Below are positions 21,721 through 29,749 of a stretch of DNA of 43,325 nt, one piece after another; position 1 is the stretch's first letter; the number at the start of each line of letters is the position of its first letter. The notes below the pieces were generated by a model that did no database searches, was not told the DNA's origin, and saw nothing but the letters and a program-made list of their open reading frames with translations. The position numbers and the translations under genes were made by a program. Where the stretch lies: contig JBQTHP010000025.1 of assembly GCA_052389755.1 (NCBI GenBank), forward strand, positions 1-43,325. Reading direction: 5' to 3'. The DNA is from JBQTHP01 sp052389755. Its GTDB lineage: Bacteria > Pseudomonadota > Gammaproteobacteria > Steroidobacterales > Steroidobacteraceae.

Positions 21721-22623
21721 ATGTCGCCGACCGTTCATCGCACCGCCCTTCGCGGCCTCCAGAAGATCCACGAAGGCAAGGTGCGCGACAGCTATGCAAT
21801 CGACGCGGCGTCGATGCTCATCGTTACGACGGATCGCCTGTCTGCATTCGACGTCGTGTTGCCGGATCCGATCCCCGACAAGGGGCGCGTGCTGAACGAG
21901 ATCTCGAATTTCTGGTTCGAACGTACGACTCACATCGTGCCGAACCATCTATTGCCCCGTGCGATCGGGGATATCGTTCGCGACCCGGCCGAGCGCGCGC
22001 TCGTGGCCGACCGTAGCGTCATCGTACGTCGGCTGCACCCCCTGCCCATCGAAGCCGTGGTGCGCGGCTATCTGATCGGCTCGGGCTGGAAAGACTATCA
22101 GCGCGCCGGCGCCGTCTGCGGCATCGCGCTGCCGGAGGGTCTGCAGCTCGCCTCGGCGCTGCCGCAGCCGATTTTCACGCCGGCGACGAAGGCGGCGGCG
22201 GGCACGCACGATGAGAATATCGCGTTCGAGGCGGTCGAACGCCTCGTTGGCGCGGCACTCGCGCGCCGCGTGCGTGACACGGCGATCGCGATCTATACGT
22301 TCGCTGCCAGCCACGCGCTCGAGCGCGGCATCATCATCGCGGACACGAAGTTCGAGTTCGGCGTTGCGCCGGACGGCACACTGACGCTCATCGACGAGGT
22401 CCTGACGCCCGACTCTTCGCGTTTCTGGCCGGCCGATACGTATCGCGTCGGCACGAGTCCTCCGAGCTTCGACAAGCAGTTCGTGCGCGACTATCTCGAA
22501 ACGCTCGACTGGGACAAGCGCGCACCGGGCCCGAAGCTGCCTGCGGAGATCATCGCGCGCACGAGCGAGAAGTACCGCGAGGCGCTGAAGCGCCTGACGG
22601 GGCAAGACGTCTTCGCCGTCTAA
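21721..22623 (+). CDS. purC: phosphoribosylaminoimidazole-succinocarboxamide synthase
   Basis: SAICAR synthase of the longer form (300 residues), a purine biosynthesis ligase joining CAIR and aspartate with ATP. Conserved parts are KIHEGKVRDSY, TTDRLSAFDVVLPDPIPDKG, EAVVRGYLIGSGWKDY, GTHDENIAFE and IADTKFEFG with the LIDEVLTPDSSRFW ending. A TATAGT box at 21683-21688 could serve as -10. The last codons (DVFAV) and stop fall in a nine-base-period repeat shared with the convergent BtuF-like gene; the two stops overlap. Other purine genes in the window are purE and purK at 26.8-28.4 kb. Confidence 0.97.
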   Translation: MSPTVHRTALRGLQKIHEGKVRDSYAIDAASMLIVTTDRLSAFDVVLPDPIPDKGRVLNEISNFWFERTTHIVPNHLLPRAIGDIVRDPAERALVADRSVIVRRLHPLPIEAVVRGYLIGSGWKDYQRAGAVCGIALPEGLQLASALPQPIFTPATKAAAGTHDENIAFEAVERLVGAALARRVRDTAIAIYTFAASHALERGIIIADTKFEFGVAPDGTLTLIDEVLTPDSSRFWPADTYRVGTSPPSFDKQFVRDYLETLDWDKRAPGPKLPAEIIARTSEKYREALKRLTGQDVFAV

Positions 22624-22644
22624 GACGTCTGAGTCGTCTGAGCC
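22604..22644. repeat. 9-nt period repeat at convergent purC/BtuF-like gene ends
   Basis: Successive near-copies AGACGTCTT, CGCCGTCTA, AGACGTCTG, AGTCGTCTG cover the 3' ends of both convergent genes. The same unit builds the 54-base palindrome after zapA. Here it supplies the C-terminal residues and stop codons of both proteins (DVFAV and QTTQTS). Confidence 0.75.
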
Positions 22645-23435
22645 CACTCCAGGATCACGTCCTGCAGCGCGCGCACGCCATCCGTGAGCGCTGCTGGCCC
22701 AGGCTGCAGAATGATCGAGGACTTGATCTCGCGGACGAAGCGGCTGCGCACCGCCGGCACGGCGTCCCACCCCGGACGAGCCGCGACGCTCTCGGGCCTG
22801 AACTTCTTTCCGCACCACGAGCCCAGGATGAGATCCGGCGCGCGGCGCACGACCTCGAGCGGGTCCGCCACGATGCGATCGCGCCCGAGCGACTGCGCCG
22901 CAAGCTCCGGAAAGCAGTCCTCGCCGCCCGCGATGCCGATCAGCTCGGACACCCAGCGGATACCGGAGATCTGCGGCTCATCCCACTCTTCGAAATAGAC
23001 CCTCGGACGGCGCGTCAGCGCGCGCGCTCGCGTGCGCACGTCTTCGAGGCCCACTCCCAGCCGCTCCACGAGCGCGCGCGTCTTCGATTCGCAGCCGATC
23101 ATGCCGCCGAGCGTGCGGATCATCCGCAGGATCTCCTCGACGCCGCGGTGATTGAACACGTGCACCTCGATGCCGGCGCGCACGAGCTCCGCGGTGATGT
23201 CGGCCTGCAGATCGGAGAAGCCGAGCACGAGATCGGGCCGCAGATCGACGATCCGATCGATCTTTGCGCTGGTGAACGCGGAGACGCGCGGCTTCTCGCG
23301 GCGTGCCTGCGGCGGACGCACAGTGAACCCCGAGATGCCGACGATGCGCCAGTCCTCGCCGAGCAGGTACAAGGTCTCGGTGGTCTCCTCCGTGAGGCAC
23401 ACGATGCGCTCGGGAAAGCCTGCGGCGCCTTGCAT
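22620..23435 (-). CDS. cobalamin/metal-binding BtuF-like (TroA-fold) protein, no signal peptide
   Basis: A 271-residue protein of the BtuF/periplasmic-binding family (helical-backbone metal receptor fold). It shows RIVCLTEETTETLYLLGE, LRPDLVLGFSDLQADI, VFNHRGVEEILRMIRTLGGM and the YFEEWDEP... GGEDCFPELAA region usual in cobalamin-binding ABC transporter substrate proteins. No signal peptide can be seen from any possible start, and no permease or ATPase gene is adjacent, so it may be a cytoplasmic corrinoid- or metal-binding protein. I chose the ATG at 23435; TTG at 23453 and GTG at 23444 are possible. A TACAGT box ends seven bases before the ATG. The C-terminal QTTQTS is encoded by the nonamer repeat. 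Confidence 0.85.
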   Translation of the reverse strand: MQGAAGFPERIVCLTEETTETLYLLGEDWRIVGISGFTVRPPQARREKPRVSAFTSAKIDRIVDLRPDLVLGFSDLQADITAELVRAGIEVHVFNHRGVEEILRMIRTLGGMIGCESKTRALVERLGVGLEDVRTRARALTRRPRVYFEEWDEPQISGIRWVSELIGIAGGEDCFPELAAQSLGRDRIVADPLEVVRRAPDLILGSWCGKKFRPESVAARPGWDAVPAVRSRFVREIKSSIILQPGPAALTDGVRALQDVILEWAQTTQTS

Positions 23436-23503
23436 CCCGATCACTGTAGCCAAAGTGACACCCGTCCGTCAGCCACTTACTCTTGCGCCCGGAAGTCGAA
23501 TCC

Positions 23504-24844
23504 ATGTGGCTCAGGTTCTGGAACCTTCTCGATCGCGTGTTCTTCGGGCCGCATTCCGCGGGCCCCGGACCGCTCGCGCTCGTCGTCAGAGTGCTTCGCT
23601 ACCCGTACGCGGTGGTTCGGGATCTGTCGCGCGGCCAGATCAACCTGCGCGCGATGGGGCTCGTCTTCACGACGCTGATGTCGCTCATACCGCTCATCGC
23701 GTTCGCGTTCGCCATCCTCAAGGTCTTCGGCGCGCATCGCGATCTCGAGCCGATCGTGTACGAGTTCTTCCGTCCCGTCGGCGGCGACTCGGCACGCGAT
23801 CTCACCTCGCGGGTGATGCAGTTTGCCGACCGCGTGAGCAGCGGGGTCGTCGGCTCGGTGGGTTTCGCGCTGCTGCTGTGGACGCTCCTCGGCACGATCA
23901 AGAAGGTCGAGGACAGCTTCAATTTCCTGTGGCGCGTCGAGCAGCCGCGCAGCTTCGCCCGACGCGTTGCCGAGTACATGAGCCTGCTCATCGTCGGACC
24001 GATCCTGCTCGTCGGTTTCATCGGGCTCTCCCACGCAGCCCTCGAGAGCGAGGCCGTGCGGCGTGTCGTCGAGCTGCCGCTGCTGCAGCGGCTGTTCGTC
24101 TCCCTGCTCGAGATCGCGCCATACGTGATGGTCTCGGTGTTCTTCACCGCGCTCTACATGTTCATTCCGAACACGCGCGTGCGGATCCTTCCCGCAGTCA
24201 TTGGCGGCCTTGCCGCGGGGCTTCTCTGGGCCGCCGTAGGCAAGATGTTCACCGCGTTCGTGGTCTTCTCCACGCGCCTCACGATCGTCTACGCCGGTTT
24301 TGCGGTGATCGTCGCCGCCCTGCTGTGGACGTATTTCGGCTGGATCATCCTGCTCGCCGGCGCGCAGCTCTCTTTCTACGTGCAGAACCCGAGCTATCTG
24401 CGCCTCGGGCTCGAAGAGCTGAAGCTTTCGGCGTCCGAGCGCGAACAGCTCGCGCTCAAGGTGATGTACCTCGTCGGCCAGGCACACTCGAGCGGGCGCA
24501 ACCGCTGGACCGTCCACCAGCTTGCGGCGGAGCTCGGCCTGCCGCCGATCGCGATCGCGGAGATCACGGATGCCCTCGAGCGTGCGGGGCTGCTCGTCGT
24601 GACGGACGGCGATGCGCTCGTTCCCGGCCGCGACATCGGCCACATCGGCCTCTGGGAAATACTCGACGTGGCGCGCAGCGAACGCAGCGGTCATCTCGCG
24701 CCGCGCGCTGCGAGCGTGCCCGCCGTCGAGCGTCTGAGCGCGAAGCTCGACGAGGCGCGGAGGCAGATGTGCGGCGGGCGGTCGCTCAGGGACTTGTTGG
24801 AAGAGAGCTCACAGCCTACAGCCGACAGCTTACAGCCCGGATAA
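23504..24844 (+). CDS. YihY/BrkB family inner membrane protein
   Basis: A 446-residue membrane protein of the YihY (formerly mis-named RNase BN) family. After MWLRFWNLLDRVFF the conserved domain carries six predicted helices: MGLVFTTLMSLIPLIAFAFA, VGSVGFALLLWTLLGTIKKVE, LLIVGPILLVGFIGL, YVMVSVFFTALYMFIPNTRV, ILPAVIGGLAAGLLWAAVGK and VIVAALLWTYFGWIILLAGAQ. A C-terminal extension of about 130 residues looks like a winged-helix domain (WTVHQLAAELGLPPIAIAEI). Its function is unknown. The ATG at 23504 has GGAAG eight bases before it; an upstream TTG start is less likely. The last 12 residues (ending DSLQPG) are encoded by a heptad repeat arm. Confidence 0.92.
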   Translation: MWLRFWNLLDRVFFGPHSAGPGPLALVVRVLRYPYAVVRDLSRGQINLRAMGLVFTTLMSLIPLIAFAFAILKVFGAHRDLEPIVYEFFRPVGGDSARDLTSRVMQFADRVSSGVVGSVGFALLLWTLLGTIKKVEDSFNFLWRVEQPRSFARRVAEYMSLLIVGPILLVGFIGLSHAALESEAVRRVVELPLLQRLFVSLLEIAPYVMVSVFFTALYMFIPNTRVRILPAVIGGLAAGLLWAAVGKMFTAFVVFSTRLTIVYAGFAVIVAALLWTYFGWIILLAGAQLSFYVQNPSYLRLGLEELKLSASEREQLALKVMYLVGQAHSSGRNRWTVHQLAAELGLPPIAIAEITDALERAGLLVVTDGDALVPGRDIGHIGLWEILDVARSERSGHLAPRAASVPAVERLSAKLDEARRQMCGGRSLRDLLEESSQPTADSLQPG

Positions 24845-24914
24845 AGGACCGGAACGCTGCGGCTTTGCCTCCTCTTTCCGGGCTGTAGGCTGTGAGCTGT
24901 AGGCTGTAGGCTCC
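24805..24914. repeat. inverted pair of heptad-repeat arms between yihY-like gene and pmbA
   Basis: The left arm (24805-24840) and right arm (24878-24913) are imperfect reverse complements built from 7-base units near ACAGCCT (left: ACAGCCT, ACAGCCG, ACAGCTT, ACAGCCC). The 37-base loop contains the stop of the YihY-like gene. The arrangement lies between two convergent genes and would give a long stem on either transcript. The same unit occurs singly at 29713-29749 and as CTACAGG at 32186-32276. Confidence 0.85.
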
Positions 24915-24916
24915 GC

Positions 24917-26263
24917 TTACTCCCCCGCAATCGTCATGCCGTCGATCAGCAACGATCCCGTCCGGATCGTGCCGCGGGGATCGACATCGGTGCCGACGGC
25001 GACGATTCCGCGGTACATCTCGCGCAGGTTGCCGGCGATCGTGATCTCGTGGACCGGATACGCGATCGCGCCGCCTTCCACCCAGAAGCCGCTCGCGCCG
25101 CGCGAATAGTCGCCCGTCACGCCGTTGACGCCCTGGCCCATGAGCTCGGTCACGAGCAGCCCGGTATCCAGGCGGCGCAGCAGCGCATCGGCGTCGAGCG
25201 CCTCGCCGGTCATCTCGACGATGAGGTTGTGGATGCCTCCCGCGTTGCCCGTGGTCTTCAGGCCGAGCTTGCGCGCGGAATAGCTGCCGAGCACGTAGCC
25301 GTCGAGCACGCCGTCGCGCACGAGCTCACGATCGTGCGTGGCGACGCCCTCGCCATCGAACGGGCTGCTCGCCAGCGCCTTGGGAATGTGCGGCCGCTCG
25401 TGCATCTGCACGAACGCCGGGAACACCTGCGTGCCGGCGGCGCCGAGCAGGAACGAGGACTTGCGGTACTGGCTGCTGCCGCGGATCGCGGCGATGAAGT
25501 GGCCGAACACGCCGCGCGCGAGCTCGGGAGCCAACAGCACAGGCGCACGTCGCGTCGCGAGCTTGCGCGCGCCGAGCCGCGCGATCGCTCGCGTGCCCGC
25601 GCGCTGCCCGATTGCTTCGGCGCTGTCGAGCTCGCGCGGGTCGCGCGCGGTCGTGAACCAGTAATCGCGCTGCATGTCATCGCCGTCCTCGGCGATCAAC
25701 ACGCAGGAGAGCGAATGGTTCGTGCTCGAGTAGCCGCCGAGAAAGCCATGGGAGTTGCCATACACGCGCACGCCGCGCTGACTGCCGACCGTTGCGCCTT
25801 CGGAGTTCGAGAGCCGTGAGTCGACGGCCTGGCCGGCCGCCTCGCTCGTGCGCGCGAGCTCGATCGCCTCGTCGGGCTCGATGCTCCAGGGATGATCCAG
25901 ATCGAGCGTCGGGATCTTGCGGGCGAGGGCCTCGGGATCGGCAAGCCCGCTGTACTCATCCTCGGCGGTGTAGCGTGCGATCGTGCACGCTTTCTCCACC
26001 ATGTCGCGAACGGCATCCGGCGCCAGGTCACCGGTGCTCGCCGAGCCCTTGCGATGTCCGAAGTAGACTGTCACCCCGAGGCCGCGATCGCGCTGATACT
26101 CGATGGTGTCCACCTCGCCGAGCCGCACGTTGACCGTGAGCCCCTTCGCGAGACTGGCGTCGGCCTCCGCCTGGCTCGCGCCGCGCCGCCGCGCCTCATC
26201 AAGCGCGAGCGCCACGACCGATTCGAGCTCGGGGATGCGGGATGCGTCGACTTCCTGCGTCAT
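24917..26263 (-). CDS. pmbA: metalloprotease PmbA/TldE
   Basis: The TldE subunit of the TldD-TldE protease, 448 residues. The complex processes peptides such as microcin B17 and degrades CcdA. TldE lacks the zinc-binding HExxxH, which is on TldD, as here. Conserved parts are SLAKGLTVNVRLGEVDTIEYQ, DRGLGVTVYFGHRKGSAST, SHGFLGGY and TGNAGGIHNLIVE with GASGFWVEGG near the end. The start ATG at 26263 gives the usual length; a TACAAT box ends eight bases before it. It is divergent from yjgA, as in E. coli. Its partner tldD is about 4.5 kb away on the same strand. Confidence 0.95.
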   Translation of the reverse strand: MTQEVDASRIPELESVVALALDEARRRGASQAEADASLAKGLTVNVRLGEVDTIEYQRDRGLGVTVYFGHRKGSASTGDLAPDAVRDMVEKACTIARYTAEDEYSGLADPEALARKIPTLDLDHPWSIEPDEAIELARTSEAAGQAVDSRLSNSEGATVGSQRGVRVYGNSHGFLGGYSSTNHSLSCVLIAEDGDDMQRDYWFTTARDPRELDSAEAIGQRAGTRAIARLGARKLATRRAPVLLAPELARGVFGHFIAAIRGSSQYRKSSFLLGAAGTQVFPAFVQMHERPHIPKALASSPFDGEGVATHDRELVRDGVLDGYVLGSYSARKLGLKTTGNAGGIHNLIVEMTGEALDADALLRRLDTGLLVTELMGQGVNGVTGDYSRGASGFWVEGGAIAYPVHEITIAGNLREMYRGIVAVGTDVDPRGTIRTGSLLIDGMTIAGE

Positions 26264-26302
26264 GCGGCAAAATTGTAGCAGCCGGAGAGTAGGAGCCTGT
26301 CG

Positions 26303-26800
26303 ATGACTGACGAGCTCGAACAGGACGAGCAACGGCCGAGCCGCAGCGCCCGCAAGCGTGCGGCCGAGTCCGCGCAGGAGCTCGGCGAACGGCTGATCGC
26401 GCTGCCCGACGCGGAGCTCACGGCGCTAGGGCTGCCCGAGCGCCTCGTGGACGCGGTACGAGAAGCGCGGCGCATCACGAGTCGCGCCGCAGGTGCACGG
26501 CAGCGCCAGTACATCGGCAAGCTCATGCGGGACATCGACCACGAGCCGATCGCCGCAGCGCTCGCGGCGCGCAGCGAACGCGACGCGCTCGAAGCGCAGC
26601 GCTTCGCACGCGCGGAAAGCTGGCGCGATCGCCTGCTCGCGGAGGGCGAGGCGGCGCTCACCGAGCTCGCAGCACGACATCCTTCGATCGACCTCGATGA
26701 ATGGCGCGGGCGCATCGCGCGCGCGCGAACGGAACAGACGGGCGCGGCCCGCGCTGCGCAGCGGGAACTGTTCCGGGCGTTGCGCGCGCTTCTCGGCTAA
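26303..26800 (+). CDS. darP: dual-action ribosomal maturation protein DarP (YjgA)
   Basis: A 165-residue UPF0307/YjgA family protein that promotes a late step of 50S subunit assembly. Recognisable features are the basic RPSRSARKRAAESAQELGE start, LGLPERLVDAVREARRITSR, ARQRQYIGKLMRDID and DEWRGRIARARTEQ. The start has GTAGGAG seven bases before the ATG. The divergent pmbA-yjgA pair is conserved in gammaproteobacteria. The stop codon TAA is part of a TAAAAT box that lies seven bases before the purE ATG. Confidence 0.94.
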   Translation: MTDELEQDEQRPSRSARKRAAESAQELGERLIALPDAELTALGLPERLVDAVREARRITSRAAGARQRQYIGKLMRDIDHEPIAAALAARSERDALEAQRFARAESWRDRLLAEGEAALTELAARHPSIDLDEWRGRIARARTEQTGAARAAQRELFRALRALLG

Positions 26801-26810
26801 AATCACGGCG

Positions 26811-27302
26811 ATGAAAGCCCTCGTTGGCGTGATCATGGGTTCGTCTTCCGACTGGGAGACGATGAAGCCCGCCGCCGAGACGCTCGAGAAGCTCACAATC
26901 CCGCACGAGGTGCGCGTCGTATCTGCACACCGCACCCCCGACCTGCTTTTCGAATACGCCTCGAGCGCGAAGGCGCGCGGCCTCGAGGTGATCATCGCGG
27001 GCGCAGGCGGCGCGGCGCATCTGCCGGGAATGACGGCCGCGAAGACGACGCTGCCCGTGCTCGGCGTGCCGGTTCCTTCCAGGAGCCTGAGCGGCCTCGA
27101 CTCGCTGCTGTCGATCGTACAGATGCCGGCGGGAGTGCCGGTGGCAACGTTCGCCATAGGCGCCGCAGGGGCCGTGAATGCGGCGCTCGCCGCCGCCGCG
27201 ATCCTCGCCATCAAGCATGCGAGCATCGACGCGGCGCTGCGCGCGTATCGCGAGACCCAGACGGCCGCCGTGCTTCAGAAACCCGATCCCAGATCATCGT
27301 GA
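26811..27302 (+). CDS. purE: 5-(carboxyamino)imidazole ribonucleotide mutase
   Basis: Class I PurE, 163 residues, which converts N5-CAIR made by PurK to CAIR in purine synthesis. Signature segments are GVIMGSSSDWETMKPA, VVSAHRTPDLLFEYA, IIAGAGGAAHLPGM and PVPSRSLSGLDSLLSIVQMP. It overlaps purK by four bases (GTGA), forming a purEK operon. There is no Shine-Dalgarno sequence; a TAAAAT box ends seven bases before the ATG, so either translation is coupled to yjgA (10 bases upstream) or the transcript is leaderless. Confidence 0.97.
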   Translation: MKALVGVIMGSSSDWETMKPAAETLEKLTIPHEVRVVSAHRTPDLLFEYASSAKARGLEVIIAGAGGAAHLPGMTAAKTTLPVLGVPVPSRSLSGLDSLLSIVQMPAGVPVATFAIGAAGAVNAALAAAAILAIKHASIDAALRAYRETQTAAVLQKPDPRSS

Positions 27303-28396
27303 CCATCGGCATCGTCGGCGCGGGCCAGCTCGGCCGCATGCTCGCGCTCGCGGGCTATCCACTTGGACTCGACTTCCTGTTTCTCGACCGCTCTCCGTCC
27401 ACGCCGGGCGGCCAGGTGGCGCCGATCCTCTGCGGCGAATTCACGGATCGGCGGCTGTTGCGAAAGCTCGCCGGACGCTCGCAGGTGGTCACCTTTGACT
27501 GGGAGAACGTTTCGGTCGAAGCGCTGCGGAGCCTTGCCGGCACGCGCATCTGTCCGCCGGTCGCCGCACTTGCCGCGTCTCAGGATCGCGTGAGCGAGAA
27601 GCGGCTGTTCGAGAAGCTGAGCATTCCGACGACACGCTGGCGAGCCGTGGACACGCTGACGGGCCTAGAACGCGCCGCCCGCGCGATCGGCATGCCGGGC
27701 GTCGTGAAGACGCGGCGCATGGGATACGACGGCAAGGGCCAGGCCGTGGTCCGCAACGCGCGAGATCTCGCGAGCGCATGGCAACGGCTCGGCGATGCGC
27801 CGCTTCTCTACGAGGAGCGCGTGCCCTTCGATGACGAAGTGTCGATCATCGGCGCGCGCAGCGCGCGCGGTGAGCTCGCCGTGTATCCGCTCAACGGCAA
27901 CGTGCACGCCGATGGGATACTGCGCCTCACGCGCGCACCGTTCGGAAACCCTCGCCTGCAGCGGCTCGCGTCACGGTATCTCGCGCGCGTGCTCACGCAT
28001 TTCCGCTACGTCGGCGTCCTGACCATCGAGTTCTTCGTGCGAGACGGCCGGCTCGTCGCGAACGAGTTCGCTCCGCGCGTCCACAATTCGGGGCACTGGA
28101 CGATCGAAGGCGCATTGACGAGTCAGTTCGAGAACCACCTGCGTGCCATCCTCGCCCTGCCGCTCGGCCCGACCGGCTGGCGGGGCCACTGCGCGATGGT
28201 GAACATCATCGGCCATATGCCGCCTCGCGCGCGTCTCCTGCGCTCCGGCGACGTGCATTTGCACCACTACGGCAAGGAGCCCCGCCCGGGCCGAAAACTC
28301 GGGCATTGCACGCTCGTGGAGGGCACCGCCCGCGCGCGGGACCGGCGGGCACGTGACTTGCTTCGCGAATTGGCCCCCGGGATTAGCATCCCGTAA
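27299..28396 (+). CDS. purK: 5-(carboxyamino)imidazole ribonucleotide synthase
   Basis: PurK, an ATP-grasp enzyme of 365 residues that carboxylates AIR to N5-CAIR with bicarbonate and ATP. Motifs are TIGIVGAGQLGRMLALAG, the ATP-grasp core VVKTRRMGYDGKGQAVV and YEERVPFDDEVSIIGARS, and the family signature EFAPRVHNSGHWTIEG with TSQFENHLRA. The start is GTG overlapping the purE stop. The C-terminal part (HHYGKEPRPGRKLGHCT) is normal for PurK. Its gene partner purE is immediately upstream. Confidence 0.97.
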   Translation: MTIGIVGAGQLGRMLALAGYPLGLDFLFLDRSPSTPGGQVAPILCGEFTDRRLLRKLAGRSQVVTFDWENVSVEALRSLAGTRICPPVAALAASQDRVSEKRLFEKLSIPTTRWRAVDTLTGLERAARAIGMPGVVKTRRMGYDGKGQAVVRNARDLASAWQRLGDAPLLYEERVPFDDEVSIIGARSARGELAVYPLNGNVHADGILRLTRAPFGNPRLQRLASRYLARVLTHFRYVGVLTIEFFVRDGRLVANEFAPRVHNSGHWTIEGALTSQFENHLRAILALPLGPTGWRGHCAMVNIIGHMPPRARLLRSGDVHLHHYGKEPRPGRKLGHCTLVEGTARARDRRARDLLRELAPGISIP

Positions 28397-28454
28397 GATC
28401 GGTGAAACAGAATGCGCAGGGGCCGAGAGTCTCGAACACGGTCCCGCAACACGA

Positions 28455-29702
28455 ATGTACCTCGAGCTTTTCAGACTGAAGGAACTGCCTTTCCGGCTGA
28501 GCCCGGATCCGCAGTTTCTGTATCTGAGCAAGCAGCACGCGCGCGCCAAGGCGTACATGGAATCGACCATCTGGTTCACGGATGGGTTCGTGGTGATCAC
28601 CGGCGAGATCGGCTCGGGCAAGACCACGCTGATCGAGTCGTTCCTGAAGGAGGTCCAGAAGGACGTCGTCGTCGCGCAGGTCAACCAGACGCAGGTCTCC
28701 TCGATGGATTTCCTGCAGGCCGTGCTCGTGCAGTTCGGCTTCTCGCCCTTCAAGATGAAGAAGGGCGAGCTGATCGCGACCCTCAACAGTTTTCTCATCG
28801 AGCAGTACGCCGCCGGCCGCAAGGTGCTGCTCATCGTCGATGAAGCGCAGAACCTCACGCTGCGCGTGCTCGAGGAGATCCGCCTCCTGTCGGGCGTCGA
28901 GACGACGAAGGAGAAGGTGCTGCGCATCATTCTCGCGGGGCAACCGGATCTCAGCGAGAAGCTCGACGCGCCCGAGCTCGTGCAACTCATGCAGCGCGTC
29001 CGCCTGCGATTCCATCTGAGCAATCTGTCGGCCGCCGACATGCGCGCCTACGTCCAGCATCGCCTCGAAGTCGCCGGCGCCGACCGGAAGATCTTCGAGG
29101 ACAAGACGTTCTCCGAGATCTATCGATACACCGGCGGCGTGCCGCGGCTCGTGAATACGCTGTGCGACACCGCGATGATGGCGGCGTACGGCGGCGATCG
29201 CGACGTCGTGACGCTTGCCGACGTCCGCAGCGCGATCGAGGAGCTGCAGTGGGTCGAGTTTTCCGCACGCGTGCAGCAGCCGCACGGCGCCACGCCGCTC
29301 GTAGCGCCCGCGACCCGCACCGCGGCCGCCGATGGAGCGGAGCCCTCGATCGGGCGCGTGATCGTCGCGACCGAAGGCCGCACCACCCAGGAGCTGCCGC
29401 TGCGAAGCGGCCGCGTCATCATCGGCCGTACGCCCGACAACGACGTGCAGATCGACAGCCGGTTCATCAGCCGCCATCACTGCCAGATCATCGTCACGCC
29501 GCACGGCTGCGTCATCGAAGACCTGAACAGCACGAACGGCATCTACGTTCACGGCAAGCGCGTGCGCCGCCACAATCTGAACGACGGCGATGTCGTCATG
29601 ATCGGCAAGCACGAGCTGATCTACGTCGATGAACGCCTGCCACGCGCGAGCGTGACGGCGAATGAGACGGTGCCCAAGGAGCGACTCACCGCTGACGGGT
29701 GA
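28455..29702 (+). CDS. ExeA/GspA-like AAA ATPase fused to a C-terminal FHA domain
   Basis: A 415-residue two-domain protein. The N-terminal part (MYLELFRLKELPFRLSPDPQ...) is an ExeA/GspA-type AAA+ ATPase with Walker A GEIGSGKTT (residues about 51-59), Walker B LLIVDEAQN, and the conserved GQPDLSEKL and RLRFHLSNLS segments. Residues about 320-400 form a forkhead-associated domain (GRVIIGRTPDNDVQID, ISRHHCQI, NSTNGIYVHGKRV), which binds phosphothreonine peptides. Lone ExeA-like ATPases occur with secretion, pilus or PEP-CTERM systems, but no such genes are near and no kinase is seen. The start is supported by the family opening although no ribosome site is evident. The gene ends just before a lone heptad-repeat arm. 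Confidence 0.9.
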   Translation: MYLELFRLKELPFRLSPDPQFLYLSKQHARAKAYMESTIWFTDGFVVITGEIGSGKTTLIESFLKEVQKDVVVAQVNQTQVSSMDFLQAVLVQFGFSPFKMKKGELIATLNSFLIEQYAAGRKVLLIVDEAQNLTLRVLEEIRLLSGVETTKEKVLRIILAGQPDLSEKLDAPELVQLMQRVRLRFHLSNLSAADMRAYVQHRLEVAGADRKIFEDKTFSEIYRYTGGVPRLVNTLCDTAMMAAYGGDRDVVTLADVRSAIEELQWVEFSARVQQPHGATPLVAPATRTAAADGAEPSIGRVIVATEGRTTQELPLRSGRVIIGRTPDNDVQIDSRFISRHHCQIIVTPHGCVIEDLNSTNGIYVHGKRVRRHNLNDGDVVMIGKHELIYVDERLPRASVTANETVPKERLTADG

Positions 29703-29712
29703 CGGCTGGAGG

Positions 29713-29749
29713 AAGCCGACAGCCTACAGCTCACAGCTTACAGCCCGGA
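29713..29749 (+). repeat. single heptad-repeat arm after the AAA-FHA gene
   Basis: Consecutive 7-base units GCCGACA, GCCTACA, GCTCACA, GCTTACA, GCCCGGA follow the stop codon of the AAA-FHA gene. The sequence is very close to the left arm at 24805-24840. Unlike that locus there is no opposing arm within the next few hundred bases. On the minus strand it supplies the tail and stop of the PIN remnant. Confidence 0.75.

Noticed and set aside
24805..24914. Possible CRISPR array from regularly repeated units
   Set aside because: The units are 7 bases, directly adjacent with no unique spacers, and form inverted arms; this is not CRISPR architecture. No cas gene is present.
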